Program-made: the position numbers and the translations under genes | The notes under the pieces: generated by a model | Told to the model about the DNA's origin: nothing | The model's input: the letters and a program-made list of their open reading frames with translations, nothing else | Database searches by the model: none | Shown here: positions 1-9,845 of the stretch, piece by piece | Position numbering within the stretch: position 1 is the first letter of the stretch | How the letters are laid out: each line of letters opens with the position of its first letter | Origin: Bacteroidota bacterium | GTDB taxonomy: Bacteria; Bacteroidota; Bacteroidia; B-17B0; Aurantibacillaceae | NCBI GenBank assembly: GCA_030681615.1 | Contig: JAUXSA010000082.1 | Span: 1-51,247 of the forward strand | Length of the DNA stretch: 51,247 nt | Direction: 5' to 3'

Positions 1-634
1 AGATATTGTTGCAGGAGATTTTTATTGGATGTACGCTAATAACGATCTTGTTTTTATGGCAGCCGCAGATTCAACAGGGCATGGGGTTCCAGGCGCATTG
101 GTAAGTATTGTTTGTAGTAATGCTTTAGACAAAGCAGTAAAAGAATTTAAGTTAACTGATACCGGAAAAATATTAGACAAAACAACCGATCTTGTTTTAG
201 AAACATTTGATAAGAGCGGCGAAGAGATAAAAGATGGTATGGATATTTCTTTAATTTGCTTTGATAAGAAGCGAAAAAAAATATACTGGAGCGGTGCAAA
301 TAATGCTTTGTGGTATGTTAATAATAATGAGATAAATTCGATAAGTCCGGATAAGCAGCCGGTGGGTAAAAGCGATCACCGAAAGATATTTACTACTCAT
401 GAAATTGACTATAAAGAAAATAGTACATTTTATCTTATGACCGATGGTTTGGCAGATCAATTTGGTGGACCAAAGGGTAAGAAGTTTATGTATAAAAGAT
501 TACAGGAAAAGATCCTAAATATTTCTGGTGAAACATTAGCATTACAAAAGAACATACTTGAAGAAACTTTTATAAGCTGGAAGGGTGATTTGGAGCAATT
601 AGATGATATAACTATTATTGGGATCAGGATATAA
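1..634 (+). CDS. SpoIIE-like PP2C serine phosphatase domain protein (5' partial)
   Basis: This is the C-terminal phosphatase domain of a protein whose start lies left of the window; the frame is open from the first bases, where DIVAGDFYW can be read. It shares the layout of the two complete SpoIIE-domain proteins in this window: DSTGHGVPGA (metal-binding Asp), then TDGLADQFGG, then a C-terminal LDDITIIGI. Known family members are Mg/Mn-dependent phosphatases that dephosphorylate serine on partner proteins such as anti-sigma antagonists. The sensory part is not visible. The stop is TAA at 632-634, and an acyltransferase gene starts 4 nt later, so the two are probably cotranscribed. Domain assignment is firm; the substrate is unknown. 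Confidence 0.88.
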   Translation, partial: DIVAGDFYWMYANNDLVFMAAADSTGHGVPGALVSIVCSNALDKAVKEFKLTDTGKILDKTTDLVLETFDKSGEEIKDGMDISLICFDKKRKKIYWSGANNALWYVNNNEINSISPDKQPVGKSDHRKIFTTHEIDYKENSTFYLMTDGLADQFGGPKGKKFMYKRLQEKILNISGETLALQKNILEETFISWKGDLEQLDDITIIGIRI

Positions 635-638
635 CGGG

Positions 639-1790
639 TTGAAAAAATTAGCTTATTTAGAAGGTTTAAGAGGTATTGCAGCTTTAATAGTTGTGTTCCA
701 TCACCTTGTATTATTGTTTTATCCGGCCTTAAATTATGGGAATAGTTTTAATACAACTATTAATACTATTGCAGTAAGTCCTTTAAATATTTTTTATAAT
801 GGCGATTTTGCAGTGTGTTTATTTTTTGTTTTAAGTGGTTATGTTTTAAGTTATAAATATATTCTTACAAACGATCCGCATATTCTTGCGGGTTATGCTA
901 TTAAAAGATATTTCAGGCTAATGCCTTTAATTGCAATTTCTGTTATTGTGATCTTTTTGTTTAACAGGTTAAATTGTTTTCATACCCAAAAACTCAATGA
1001 TGATCTTCATTTGGGTGATTGGTTAACAACTATGTTCAATGGTGATCCGTCACTTGTTGCAATGCTCAAAAATATTTTTTATGGCATTTTCTTATTTGGT
1101 GATAACAGTTATAACCCTGTTGTATGGAGTATGGGTATTGAATTTATTGGTTCTATGTTATTGTTTGGTTTTTTATTATTCAATCACAAATTAAAACCAA
1201 AATGGATCTTATTTGTAATTGTACTTTTGCTTGCGCTTTACCTTAAACGTTATTATTACATCTCTTTTTTATTGGGTTACGCTTTATGTTATTTCGATCA
1301 AAAAGAATTATTCCGTGTTAGATCGATCATTTTAAAATTTATACTCTTGCTTGCCGGCATTATGTGCGCTTCTTATCCCGCAGACTGGCAGCATTGGAAC
1401 ACTTCTATATATGCATTCATGACCTTTGAAGGGCTTGATCTGTTTTCTTTTTATCATGTTTTTGGTTCAGGTATTTTATTAATGCTTATAACGCAACACC
1501 AGGCTTCAAAACAATTCTTTTCATTAAAACCTGTTTTATTTTTAGGAAAGATATCTTTTCCAATGTACTTGTTTCATCTTATTGTTTTAATATTGGTAAC
1601 CCCACATGTGTTTAGCTGGTTCATTCTAACCTTTAACTACAATGTGTGTGTGCTTATTTGTATTGCTATTTGTTTGCCATTAATATTGCTGGTAAGTTAT
1701 TTTTCAGAAATAATAATAGATAAGCCAGCTCTTAAATTGGCAAATAAAATAGAGGCCTGGTTTCTGGGAAAGTTGAAAAATAATCTCTGA
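639..1790 (+). CDS. Acyltransferase 3 (OafA-like) integral membrane protein
   Basis: A 383-residue polytopic membrane protein. The N-terminus carries the acyltransferase-3 signature LRGIAALIVVFHH with its conserved Arg and His, and about ten hydrophobic segments follow. Family members use a cytoplasmic acyl donor to O-acylate surface sugars such as O-antigen, exopolysaccharide or peptidoglycan; the substrate here cannot be told. The start is taken as TTG at 639, which places the signature at the usual distance from the N-terminus; an in-frame TTG at 618 lies inside the upstream phosphatase gene. No ATG is available before the signature. The 4-nt spacing suggests translational coupling to the phosphatase. 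It ends convergently to a secreted-protein gene at 1849. Confidence 0.85.
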   Translation: MKKLAYLEGLRGIAALIVVFHHLVLLFYPALNYGNSFNTTINTIAVSPLNIFYNGDFAVCLFFVLSGYVLSYKYILTNDPHILAGYAIKRYFRLMPLIAISVIVIFLFNRLNCFHTQKLNDDLHLGDWLTTMFNGDPSLVAMLKNIFYGIFLFGDNSYNPVVWSMGIEFIGSMLLFGFLLFNHKLKPKWILFVIVLLLALYLKRYYYISFLLGYALCYFDQKELFRVRSIILKFILLLAGIMCASYPADWQHWNTSIYAFMTFEGLDLFSFYHVFGSGILLMLITQHQASKQFFSLKPVLFLGKISFPMYLFHLIVLILVTPHVFSWFILTFNYNVCVLICIAICLPLILLVSYFSEIIIDKPALKLANKIEAWFLGKLKNNL

Positions 1791-1848
1791 GAGGAGGCAA
1801 GCTTCCTTGTATTGATTAATATATCTGTGTGGTTAAATATAAGGCACA

Positions 1849-2256
1849 TTAGCATTTAAGCCCTGTGCCAAGTCTGGCTTCAAACTTAGCGTTATAAAGT
1901 TCTTTTGGAAAGTTAAGTGTCTGAAACCATTTTATAAAACGATCATCCAGTTTTTTTGAAAATGTAGTAGCGCATTTGCGTGAGTTTACAACTTTGTATT
2001 CTTTCAGTTTTCCAATACTGTCAATAGTAATAATCGTATTCATAAAAATACTTTCGCAACCACTGCAATTCATTTTTAGTTTATTCTCTTTTAAGATCTT
2101 ACTGTATTCCTTTGTGAACCAATCCTCTTCTATCACTCTCCAGGCTTTGTATTGATCTCCTTTTAACTCGTAAGATTTAGGAATACTGTCTTTTGTTTCC
2201 TGTGCTTTTATACAAATAGAGCAGAGGAGAAGTAAAGATATAAAACAGTGTTTCAT
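1849..2256 (-). CDS. Small secreted protein, TonB-C-like C-terminus possible
   Basis: A 135-residue protein with a clear signal peptide (hydrophobic core ending near AQ at residue 19). The mature part has a Cys pair (NCSGCES) around residue 64, a strand-like stretch TIITIDSIGKLKEYKVVNS, another Cys, and a C-terminal Cys. The TIxIDxxGKLKEYKVVNS pattern resembles the C-terminal domain of TonB-type proteins, but I cannot confirm that. Its ATG directly follows the TAA of the upstream propeller gene (TAAATG), so the two form an operon with likely translational coupling. Function unknown; an envelope location is likely. Confidence 0.7.
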   Translation of the reverse strand: MKHCFISLLLLCSICIKAQETKDSIPKSYELKGDQYKAWRVIEEDWFTKEYSKILKENKLKMNCSGCESIFMNTIITIDSIGKLKEYKVVNSRKCATTFSKKLDDRFIKWFQTLNFPKELYNAKFEARLGTGLKC

Positions 2257-3954
2257 TTATTCTTTCACGATCTTTTGTGTGGCAATGATCTTGCCGTCAC
2301 TTATTACGTTCATAAAATATAAACCGTTGGGGAGATGCTGGATGTTAAATGATAAATGGTTAATGTCTGTAGATTCACTCATCACCACCTGACCTAGAGC
2401 AGTAACTATTTGAAATTTTATTACTGAGCTATTTATCATTTCTAATTCAACATTTAAAATATCTTTAGTTGGATTTGGATAAACGCTAATATTATTCTCA
2501 AACAGATTTTCTTTAATACCAATTGGCGATTGAAATATCTTAAGAATAAAAATGTCAAAAGCTCCCGCAGAAGTTAAATTAACGGTTGCAGAACCCGGAT
2601 CAAAATCGGCAGTCCCTTCAAACCAACCAGTGGTATATACATTGCCTGAAGGATCTACAGCAAGCGAATAAGCATAATCGCGTGCAGTGCCACCTAAATT
2701 TATTGCCCAGGTATAATTTCCACCACCATTTAATTTCGAAATAAATATATCGTAATTACCTGTTGAAGTTATACTATTCGTTCCTACACCCGGATCAAAG
2801 TCTACTGTACCCTGAAAGTATCCAGTCGTATACACATTACCGGAAGGATCTGTTGTTATTCCATAAACGTAATCAGCGGTTGTGCTGCCAAAACCTTTAG
2901 CCCAGATAAAATTTCCGGCAGCACTTAATTTAGAGATATAAACATCGTTACTGCCGTTAGAAGTTAGGCTGAACGAAGCAGCACCAGGATCAAGATCTGC
3001 GTTTCCACCAAACGTACCGGTAGAATAAATATCGCCTGAGGGATCAACAGCTATTGAAAATCCAATATCGTTAGATGTGCCTCCCATATTTTTAGCCCAC
3101 ACAAAATTTCCGGCTCCATCTAATTTTAAAATAAAAATATCGTTAGCGCCTGTACTGGTTAAGTTTGCTGTACCTGCACCCGGATCAAAGTCTGCTGTTC
3201 CTCCAAAATAACCGGTTGTATAAACATTACCGCTTGCATCTATTACAATGGAGTTGCCAACATCAAAAGTAGTGCTGCCTATATTTTTAGCCCACACAAA
3301 ATTTCCTGTAGCATCTAGTTTCGCAATAAAAATATCATATAAACCGGTTGAAGTTAAATTGGATGTTCCTGCATTTGGATCAAAATCAGATGTGCCATCA
3401 AAAAAACCTGTTACATATACGTTACCTGTAGCATCAACTGTCAGAGCTCTTCCAAAGTCGGAAGTTGCGCCTCCCATATTTTTTGCCCAAACAAAAGTTC
3501 CTGCGGCATCATATTTTGTAACAAAAATATCTTCGTTACCATTAGAGCTTAAAGTGGTTGTACCTGCACCACCATCAAAATCTACCGTACCGGAAAAATG
3601 TCCGGTTGTGTAAACATTACCGGAAGCATCAACGGCAATTGAATAGCCGTACTCATTTAAAGTATCTCCCATACTCTTTGCCCACAGTAAATTCCCGCTG
3701 GCATCCATTTTCGAAATAAAAATATCATCACCGCCGTTTGAAGATAAATTAACTGTTCCTGCACCCGGATCAAAATCAACAATACCCTGGAATGAACCTG
3801 TTGTATAAACATTTCCTGACGCATCAAGCGTAATAAATTGTCCACGCTCACTGCCGCTGCCGCCCATTTGTTTTACCGAATGAAAAGCAGGAACCTGCGC
3901 ATTTAAAAATGTAAAATAAAAAAGAGAGGTTGTTAGAAGTAGAATTTTTTTCAT
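2257..3954 (-). CDS. SBBP-repeat beta-propeller protein with T9SS type A sorting domain
   Basis: A 565-residue secreted protein. Residues 1-19 are a signal peptide. It then has seven tandem repeats of about 66 residues, each with a core such as SGNVYTTGYFxGTxDFDPGAGT followed by DIFIxKLD and GNFVWAKN, the pattern of SBBP repeats. Seven copies fit one closed seven-bladed propeller. The last 75 residues (VYPNPTKDILNVEL to the end at IVKE) are a type A T9SS sorting domain, so the protein should be exported through the outer membrane and attached or released. It is the first gene of an operon with the small secreted protein behind it. The ligand is unknown; the acidic DFDPG turns could bind a cation, which is inference. 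Confidence 0.88.
   Translation of the reverse strand: MKKILLLTTSLFYFTFLNAQVPAFHSVKQMGGSGSERGQFITLDASGNVYTTGSFQGIVDFDPGAGTVNLSSNGGDDIFISKMDASGNLLWAKSMGDTLNEYGYSIAVDASGNVYTTGHFSGTVDFDGGAGTTTLSSNGNEDIFVTKYDAAGTFVWAKNMGGATSDFGRALTVDATGNVYVTGFFDGTSDFDPNAGTSNLTSTGLYDIFIAKLDATGNFVWAKNIGSTTFDVGNSIVIDASGNVYTTGYFGGTADFDPGAGTANLTSTGANDIFILKLDGAGNFVWAKNMGGTSNDIGFSIAVDPSGDIYSTGTFGGNADLDPGAASFSLTSNGSNDVYISKLSAAGNFIWAKGFGSTTADYVYGITTDPSGNVYTTGYFQGTVDFDPGVGTNSITSTGNYDIFISKLNGGGNYTWAINLGGTARDYAYSLAVDPSGNVYTTGWFEGTADFDPGSATVNLTSAGAFDIFILKIFQSPIGIKENLFENNISVYPNPTKDILNVELEMINSSVIKFQIVTALGQVVMSESTDINHLSFNIQHLPNGLYFMNVISDGKIIATQKIVKE
2560..3890 (-). repeat. Seven tandem ~200-bp coding repeats (SBBP propeller blades)
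   Basis: Seven direct in-frame repeats of about 66 codons encode the NVYTTG / DFDPGAGT / DIFI / WAKN blade. Repeats differ at many synonymous and non-synonymous sites, so the array is old rather than a recent expansion. Boundaries are approximate. Confidence 0.75.
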
Positions 3955-3987
3955 AAGATTAATTTTTGGCCTTATGTAAATATAATG

Positions 3988-4018
3988 AAAAAAGTCCCTC
4001 TTTTCAGAAGGACTTTTC
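3988..4018 (-). terminator. Intrinsic terminator after the small lipoprotein gene
   Basis: On the minus strand a 12-bp stem (one G-U pair) is capped by a GAAA tetraloop and followed by a run of T. It lies 25 nt past the stop of the 44-codon lipoprotein gene and separates it from the propeller operon. Confidence 0.8.
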
Positions 4019-4041
4019 TATTATTTAAAATAAAAGCTTAT

Positions 4042-4176
4042 TTACATATAACCACCCATTTGGGTCTTAATTTTTTTCTTTCTTCTGCCACCACAATCTT
4101 TACGGGTTTTACATGACTCAGCTATGAGGCTGAACAGTATCAAAAAAATAATAAGGTATTTACTTAGATTTTTCAT
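4042..4176 (-). CDS. Very small Cys-lipoprotein (44 aa)
   Basis: A short gene below usual ORF cut-offs. It has ATG at 4176, 44 codons and TAA at 4042-4044. The product has a Lys-containing N-terminus, a hydrophobic core (YLIIFLILFSLIA), a lipobox-like SLIAESC with Cys22, then a short basic tail ending in KTQMGGYM with a DCGGRRKKK segment. From memory, tiny lipoproteins with a Cys, a DCxG motif, basic residues and a terminal K-T-x-M-G-G motif recur in Bacteroidota; this is recalled, not searched. It is flanked by terminators on both sides, so it is its own transcription unit between aconitase and the propeller operon. Function unknown. Confidence 0.65.
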   Translation of the reverse strand: MKNLSKYLIIFLILFSLIAESCKTRKDCGGRRKKKIKTQMGGYM

Positions 4177-4190
4177 AGTATAAATATAAT

Positions 4191-4225
4191 AAAAAAAGCC
4201 CCTCGTTGCGGAGAGGCTTTTTATT
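4191..4225 (-). terminator. Intrinsic terminator of the aconitase gene
   Basis: A stem of AAAAAGCC/GGCTTTTT plus CTC/GAG with one mismatch and a 6-nt loop, followed by a T tract on the minus strand, 13 nt beyond the aconitase stop. Confidence 0.8.
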
Positions 4226-4237
4226 ATTTAGAATAAA

Positions 4238-6505
4238 TTAAGCTTTTACATTAGCTCTAATAATATTTAAAGCACCACCTGCTTTAAACCACTCAATTTG
4301 CTGAGCGTTATAAGTATGGTTAGCTTTAATTTCTTCCGAGCTTCCATCTGCATGGTTTAACACAACGGTTAGTGGTTTGCCGGGTTCAAATTCTGTTAAG
4401 CCTGTAATATCAATAATATCATTTTCAAGGATCTTATCGTAATCTGCTTTATTGGCAAATGTTAAGCCTAACATACCTTGTTTTTTAAGGTTTGTTTCGT
4501 GAATACGTGCAAATGATTTTACCAATACTGCGCGTACACCTAAATGACGAGGTTCCATAGCTGCGTGCTCACGCGATGAGCCTTCACCATAATTCTCGTC
4601 ACCAACAACAATAGATCCAATACCGTTTGCTTTATAATCGCGTTGTACTTTTGGTACCGAATCATAAGCGCCCGTTAATTGATTTTTTACAGTGTCTGTT
4701 TTTTCATTGAAGAAATTTACAGCACCAATTAACATATTGTTAGAGATATTATCTAAATGTCCACGGTATTTTAACCATGGGCCGGCCATACTAATATGAT
4801 CGGTTGTACATTTTCCTTTTGCTTTAATTAATAATTTTAATCCTTTTAAGTTAACGCCTTCCCATGCTGCGAAAGGATCTAATAATTGTAAACGATCACT
4901 TGTAGGAGAAACGTTTACCGCTACCTTACTTCCGTCTGCCGCTGGCGCCTGGTAACCCGGATCATCCACTGCAAAACCTTTAGTTGGTAATTCGTCTCCT
5001 GTAGGAGCATCAAATTTTACTTTTTCACCTTTTTCGTTCGTTAAATAATCAGTTAAAGGATTAAAAGTTAAGTCGCCCGCAATTGCCATTGCTGTTACAA
5101 TTTCAGGTGAAGCAACAAATGCATAAGTATTTGGATTTCCATCGGCACGTTTCGCAAAATTTCTATTGAAAGAGTGAATGATGGTGTTTTTTTCTTGTTT
5201 CTCAGCACCCATCCTGTCCCACATACCAATACAAGGACCGCAGGCATTTGTAAATACTTTGGCACCAAGTTGATCGAACACATCTAAAAATCCATCACGC
5301 TTAATAGTAAAACGAATTTGTTCCGATCCCGGGTTAATTAAATATTCTGATTTTGCTTTTAAATTTTTTGATGAAACTTGTTTTGCTAAGCTCACTGCAC
5401 GCGAAATATCTTCGTAAGAAGAATTAGTACAAGAACCTAACAGACCAACCGAAATTTTTGTTGGCCAACCATTTGCTAAAGCAGCTTCTTTTAATTTTGA
5501 AATTGGCGTTGCAAGATCCGGTGTAAATGGACCGTTAACATGTGGCTCTAAAGTTGAAAGATCAATTTCAATTACCTGGTCAAAATATTTTTCAGGGTTT
5601 GCATAAACTTCTTTATCAGCAGTTAAGTGTTCTTTTACTGTATCCGCTAAAGCGGCCACATCGGCACGGCCTGTAGCTTTTAAATAACGGCTCATGCTAT
5701 CATCGTAACCAAATGTAGAAGTAGTTGCGCCAATTTCGGCACCCATATTACAAATAGTACCTTTACCAGTACAGCTCATTGATGTAGCGCCTTCGCCAAA
5801 ATATTCAACAACGGCATCAGTACCACCTTTTACAGTTAGGATACCTGCTACTTTTAAAATAACATCTTTTGGAGCAGTCCAACCGCTTAATTTACCGGTT
5901 AACTTAACGCCAATTAATTTTGGCATTTTTAATTCCCATGCTAAACCTGCCATTACATCGCAGGCATCAGCGCCACCAACACCAATAGCAATCATACCTA
6001 AACCACCAGCGTTAACTGTGTGCGAGTCGGTACCTATCATCATTCCACCCGGGAAAGCATAATTCTCTAATACAACCTGGTGAATGATACCCGCACCTGG
6101 TTTCCAGAAACCGATACCGTATTTATTAGCGACTGATCCTAAAAAATCGAATACTTCTTTACTTTCTTTATTGGCAAATGCAAGATCTTCACTGGCACCA
6201 TTTTTAGCGGTGATTAAGTGATCGCAATGAACGGTTGAAGGCACTGCCACTTTTGGGCGACCCGATTGCATAAATTGTAACAAGGCCATTTGAGCCGTTG
6301 CATCCTGCATGGCCACTCTATCCGGTGCAAAATCTACATAAGATTTACCTCTTTCAAAATTCCCTGATTTTTGTTCGGCATGTAAATGCGAATACAATAT
6401 TTTTTCAGTAAGTGTAAGCGGGCGACCAATTAATTTGCGGGCTGCCTCTACTTTTGCAGGAAGGTTCTTGTACACTTCCTTGATCATTTCAATGTCAAAT
6501 GCCAT
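4238..6505 (-). CDS. acn: Aconitate hydratase (mitochondrial-type)
   Basis: A 755-residue cytoplasmic enzyme interconverting citrate and isocitrate via cis-aconitate in the TCA cycle. Length and N-terminus match the mitochondrial-type aconitases common in Bacteroidota rather than the longer AcnA/IRP type. The three 4Fe-4S ligand cysteines are visible as C359 ([10 protein letters not shown]) and C422/C425 ([10 protein letters not shown]). The C-terminal swivel domain has the [17 protein letters not shown] active-site segment. The ATG at 6505 gives the expected N-terminus. It is monocistronic, with its own terminator, and divergent from the sensor-phosphatase gene at 6694. No unusual residues were seen. 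Confidence 0.97.
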   Translation of the reverse strand: MAFDIEMIKEVYKNLPAKVEAARKLIGRPLTLTEKILYSHLHAEQKSGNFERGKSYVDFAPDRVAMQDATAQMALLQFMQSGRPKVAVPSTVHCDHLITAKNGASEDLAFANKESKEVFDFLGSVANKYGIGFWKPGAGIIHQVVLENYAFPGGMMIGTDSHTVNAGGLGMIAIGVGGADACDVMAGLAWELKMPKLIGVKLTGKLSGWTAPKDVILKVAGILTVKGGTDAVVEYFGEGATSMSCTGKGTICNMGAEIGATTSTFGYDDSMSRYLKATGRADVAALADTVKEHLTADKEVYANPEKYFDQVIEIDLSTLEPHVNGPFTPDLATPISKLKEAALANGWPTKISVGLLGSCTNSSYEDISRAVSLAKQVSSKNLKAKSEYLINPGSEQIRFTIKRDGFLDVFDQLGAKVFTNACGPCIGMWDRMGAEKQEKNTIIHSFNRNFAKRADGNPNTYAFVASPEIVTAMAIAGDLTFNPLTDYLTNEKGEKVKFDAPTGDELPTKGFAVDDPGYQAPAADGSKVAVNVSPTSDRLQLLDPFAAWEGVNLKGLKLLIKAKGKCTTDHISMAGPWLKYRGHLDNISNNMLIGAVNFFNEKTDTVKNQLTGAYDSVPKVQRDYKANGIGSIVVGDENYGEGSSREHAAMEPRHLGVRAVLVKSFARIHETNLKKQGMLGLTFANKADYDKILENDIIDITGLTEFEPGKPLTVVLNHADGSSEEIKANHTYNAQQIEWFKAGGALNIIRANVKA

Positions 6506-6693
6506 AGTATAGGTTGTTGATGTTTGTAAAATTTAAAACAGACTTCTAAGTTATAGAATTATTGTGAAATTTGAAAATATAGCCATCTAATTTTTAAGAG
6601 AATAATGTAAAATATAGCTAAACAAGGCCTTCGCCAGCCAAATAGTGTTCATTTGGAATTAAAAATTATCTTTACAACATCTAAAATTCTTTC

Positions 6694-9600
6694 ATGTTTA
6701 AAAAAATAGGCCTTTTGCTTATTGTAATGCACTTGTTTTGTAAACCTGTTTCAGGGCAAAATATTATTTCTGCACCTCGCGAAGCAAATTTCGTAAACTA
6801 TACAACCGAGCACGGGCTGGATTATGTGAACGGTTTCAGGGTTTATGAAGATAAAAAAGGCTATTTATGGTTTTGTACAAAAGAAGGCCTAAGCAGGTTT
6901 GACGGAATCAATTTCAGGAATTTTACCGAAAAGGATGGCCTGCCATCGCCCATTGTTACTGGGGCCTGCGAAGATAATAATGGTAGTTTATGGATAAGTA
7001 CCATAAAAGGTTTAGCCGTATTAAAAAATAACCGTTTTGATACTATTCCTAACCTAAAAAAGATCCAGGCCATTAATTTGATCAGGGCAAAAGATGGTAC
7101 TATATGGGTTGCAGGTGCTGAAGGGCTCTTACACATAGATCCTGCCAACAAAGAAAAACCATTAATAAAAAAATATGTTCTTGGCGAAAAAGTTGGGAAT
7201 ACAGCGTTCAGAAATCTTTGGCAAAATAAAAAAGGCAACATTATGGGTGGTGGCGAATCGGGCTGCTTTATTATTAAGAATGATTCGTTAGTACGATACA
7301 ACGACCTGCCCGGCCCGGTTTATACCATGCTTGAATTTGAAGATGGAACGGAATGGTTTACTGGTTGGGACAGGCCGATAAGTGTTTATAAAAATGGAAA
7401 ATTAGAAAGTGAAATTAAGTTGGGTTCATTTGCATTGGATATGTTACGCGATGCAAAAGGTAATATATGGTTGGTTACATGGGATAAAGGGCTCTTTAAA
7501 TATACGGGTACGAATTTTATTAATTATTCTGCTAAAGAAGGTTTATCGTTTAATTCGTTTTGGGGCATTGATGAAGACTCAGGTGGCAATCTATGGTTGA
7601 GCTCTTGGGGCAGAGGTTTGTTTAAATTTTCAGGAGAAAGCTTTACACGCTTATCAGAAAGATCAGGTTTGCCAAGTAATAATATTACCAGCATATTAGA
7701 ATCTTCTCCAAATAAACTCTGGATCTCTTCAGAACAAAGTATCTCATCTTATAATTCCGAAACAGGAGAATTAAATAATATCACCAAATGCAATAACGAA
7801 AATTTATCACTTATCATTTCCATGTATGCTCATAAACCCAATGAAATATGGGCTTTGGGTTATATTGGCCAAGGGTATAAAATTATTGATGGCAAAATAA
7901 GCGTTGATAAAGATATGACCGGCTTTAGCGCCAATAAAGATAGTAAAGGAAATATCTGGATCGGTACCGATAAGAATGGGGCCATGAAAATTTCCGGAAC
8001 AGATAGGTCGTTTGTAAATGTTACAGGTGTGCAACGTGACAACAGGATCATATCAATTACAGAAGATACAAAACATAACTTATGGTTTATTAACGAACAC
8101 AAGGGAATTCACCTGTACAAAAATAACAGTGTTAAGAATTTTAACCGCACAAATGGTTTTGTGAATGAACCTGCAACTACAATAACGGAGGATAGTCTTG
8201 GTTTCTATTGGCTCTCTGTGCCAACAAAGGGTGTTTATAAATGTGCTTTAGATAAGAATGATAATTTTAAAATTATTGACTCATTGGTTGCCGCCAGTGG
8301 TTTAATTTCAGATAACGTGCATTCAGTTGCGGTTATAAAAGATAAATTATACATGGGTACAAAATATGGCTTATGTGTTATGGATCTTAATGTATATGCT
8401 AAAGGCCAAAAGAAATTAAATTATTACAACAAAGAAGATGGTCTTGTAAACCCGGATTGTAACCTGGCAAGTATTGATACAAAAGGAAACATCTGGCTTT
8501 CTACAACAGGTGGCATTTATGCTTTTAATACAGCTGAAACAAAATTAAACACTAAAGAAACAAGAACGTACATTACACAAATTAATTTATTTTTTAAAGA
8601 TATAAATTGGTTAGATCATGTTTCAGAAACAGATGAAAATGGTTTACCTGTTGATCTCCAATTATCCTACCAAAATAATCATCTAACCTTTAAATTTATT
8701 GGTATCAATTTAGTTGCACCCACAAAAGTACTGTATCAATATAAATTAGAAGGTTTGGATAAAGACTGGTCGCCCGAAATAAATAAAAGTGAGGCTGATT
8801 ATTCAAGTATTCCGCCCGGTACCTATACGTTTATGGTAAAGAGTTGCAATAACGATGGTATTTGGAATAAAGATCCGCAAACCTTTGTATTTACCATCAC
8901 ACCACCATTCTGGAAAACGATTTGGTTTTATACAATTTGCGCAGTTTTATTACTTGTAGGATTTTATTTTTTTGTGAGATCGCGCGAGAAAAAATTACAA
9001 AGAGAAAAAACCATTCTCGAACAAAAGGTTGATCAGCGTACGCATCAGCTTAAACAAGCTTTTGATGAGATAGGCACGAAAAATAAAGAAATTACAGACA
9101 GCATTAATTACGCCAGTAAGATTCAGGTAGCATTATTGCCTTCGCAGGAAGATATTATACATTTGGCAAAAGAGTACTTTATTTTATTTAAGCCAAAAGA
9201 TATTGTAAGCGGTGATTTTTATTGGGCAGAACAAAAAAATGATAAATTTTATTTGGCTATTTGTGATAGCACAGGTCACGGTGTGCCGGGTGCTTTTATG
9301 AGCCTTCTAAATTTAAATTTTATTAATGAAGCGGTTAACGAAAAAAATATTCAGCAGCCTAACAAGATATTTAACTACGTAAGAAATGAATTGGTAAGTG
9401 GTATTAGTAAAGAAGGGCAGAGTGATGGATTTGACGGCACCCTTGTTTGTTTTGATAAGGGCAATAATAAATTTACTTATACCGCGGCAAATACAAAACC
9501 GATTTTAATAAGCAATAATACCATTAAAATTTTACCTGCCGATAAAATGCCTGTTGGTAAAGGTGAGAAGGATGAATCATTTACCTTGCACGAAATTGAT

Positions 9601-9825
9601 TATAAAGCCGGCGATATGTTGTATTTGTTTACAGATGGTTATGCCGATCAGTTTGGAGGAAGTAATGGCAAAAAAATGAAATTCAAAAAGCTGGAAGAAA
9701 TTGTTTCCTCTATTTATGAACTGCCAATGGCCGAACAATTAAAAATACTTGAGCAAAGATTTATAGAATGGAAAGGGTCGTTGGAACAAGTAGATGACGT
9801 TTGTCTTATTGGAATAAGATTATAA
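6694..9825 (+). CDS. Propeller/Y_Y_Y sensor with SpoIIE PP2C phosphatase output
   Basis: A 1043-residue signalling protein. A signal peptide (about residues 1-22) precedes a large periplasmic region of two-component-regulator propeller repeats (KDGLPSPIV, GSLWIST, GNIWLST types, about 35-640). A Y_Y_Y domain follows (about 655-740, YQYKLEGLDKDW), then one membrane segment (about 740-762), a coiled coil (LEQKVDQRTHQL), and a cytoplasmic SpoIIE-type phosphatase (about 815-1043) with KPKDIVSGDFYW, DSTGHGVPGAF, TDGYADQFGG and EQVDDVCLIGI. In known Bacteroidota sensors with this periplasmic design the output is a histidine kinase; here it is a Ser phosphatase. A membrane glycosyltransferase-like gene starts 20 nt downstream. 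Confidence 0.92.
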   Translation: MFKKIGLLLIVMHLFCKPVSGQNIISAPREANFVNYTTEHGLDYVNGFRVYEDKKGYLWFCTKEGLSRFDGINFRNFTEKDGLPSPIVTGACEDNNGSLWISTIKGLAVLKNNRFDTIPNLKKIQAINLIRAKDGTIWVAGAEGLLHIDPANKEKPLIKKYVLGEKVGNTAFRNLWQNKKGNIMGGGESGCFIIKNDSLVRYNDLPGPVYTMLEFEDGTEWFTGWDRPISVYKNGKLESEIKLGSFALDMLRDAKGNIWLVTWDKGLFKYTGTNFINYSAKEGLSFNSFWGIDEDSGGNLWLSSWGRGLFKFSGESFTRLSERSGLPSNNITSILESSPNKLWISSEQSISSYNSETGELNNITKCNNENLSLIISMYAHKPNEIWALGYIGQGYKIIDGKISVDKDMTGFSANKDSKGNIWIGTDKNGAMKISGTDRSFVNVTGVQRDNRIISITEDTKHNLWFINEHKGIHLYKNNSVKNFNRTNGFVNEPATTITEDSLGFYWLSVPTKGVYKCALDKNDNFKIIDSLVAASGLISDNVHSVAVIKDKLYMGTKYGLCVMDLNVYAKGQKKLNYYNKEDGLVNPDCNLASIDTKGNIWLSTTGGIYAFNTAETKLNTKETRTYITQINLFFKDINWLDHVSETDENGLPVDLQLSYQNNHLTFKFIGINLVAPTKVLYQYKLEGLDKDWSPEINKSEADYSSIPPGTYTFMVKSCNNDGIWNKDPQTFVFTITPPFWKTIWFYTICAVLLLVGFYFFVRSREKKLQREKTILEQKVDQRTHQLKQAFDEIGTKNKEITDSINYASKIQVALLPSQEDIIHLAKEYFILFKPKDIVSGDFYWAEQKNDKFYLAICDSTGHGVPGAFMSLLNLNFINEAVNEKNIQQPNKIFNYVRNELVSGISKEGQSDGFDGTLVCFDKGNNKFTYTAANTKPILISNNTIKILPADKMPVGKGEKDESFTLHEIDYKAGDMLYLFTDGYADQFGGSNGKKMKFKKLEEIVSSIYELPMAEQLKILEQRFIEWKGSLEQVDDVCLIGIRL

Positions 9826-9845
9826 AATATGATTTTTAAGTTTTG

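Noticed and set aside
1786-1812. Possible terminator after the acyltransferase gene
   Set aside because: The AAGCTT-centred inverted repeat is short and imperfect and has no T tract.
2560-3890. CRISPR-like regular repeats
   Set aside because: The ~200-bp spacing and in-frame coding of propeller blades exclude a CRISPR array; the same applies to the 702-bp adhesin repeats.
6652-6674. Promoter TTTG ... TATCTTTA before the propeller/SpoIIE gene
   Set aside because: The gap between the two boxes is only 11 nt, too short for the consensus; not listed as a feature.
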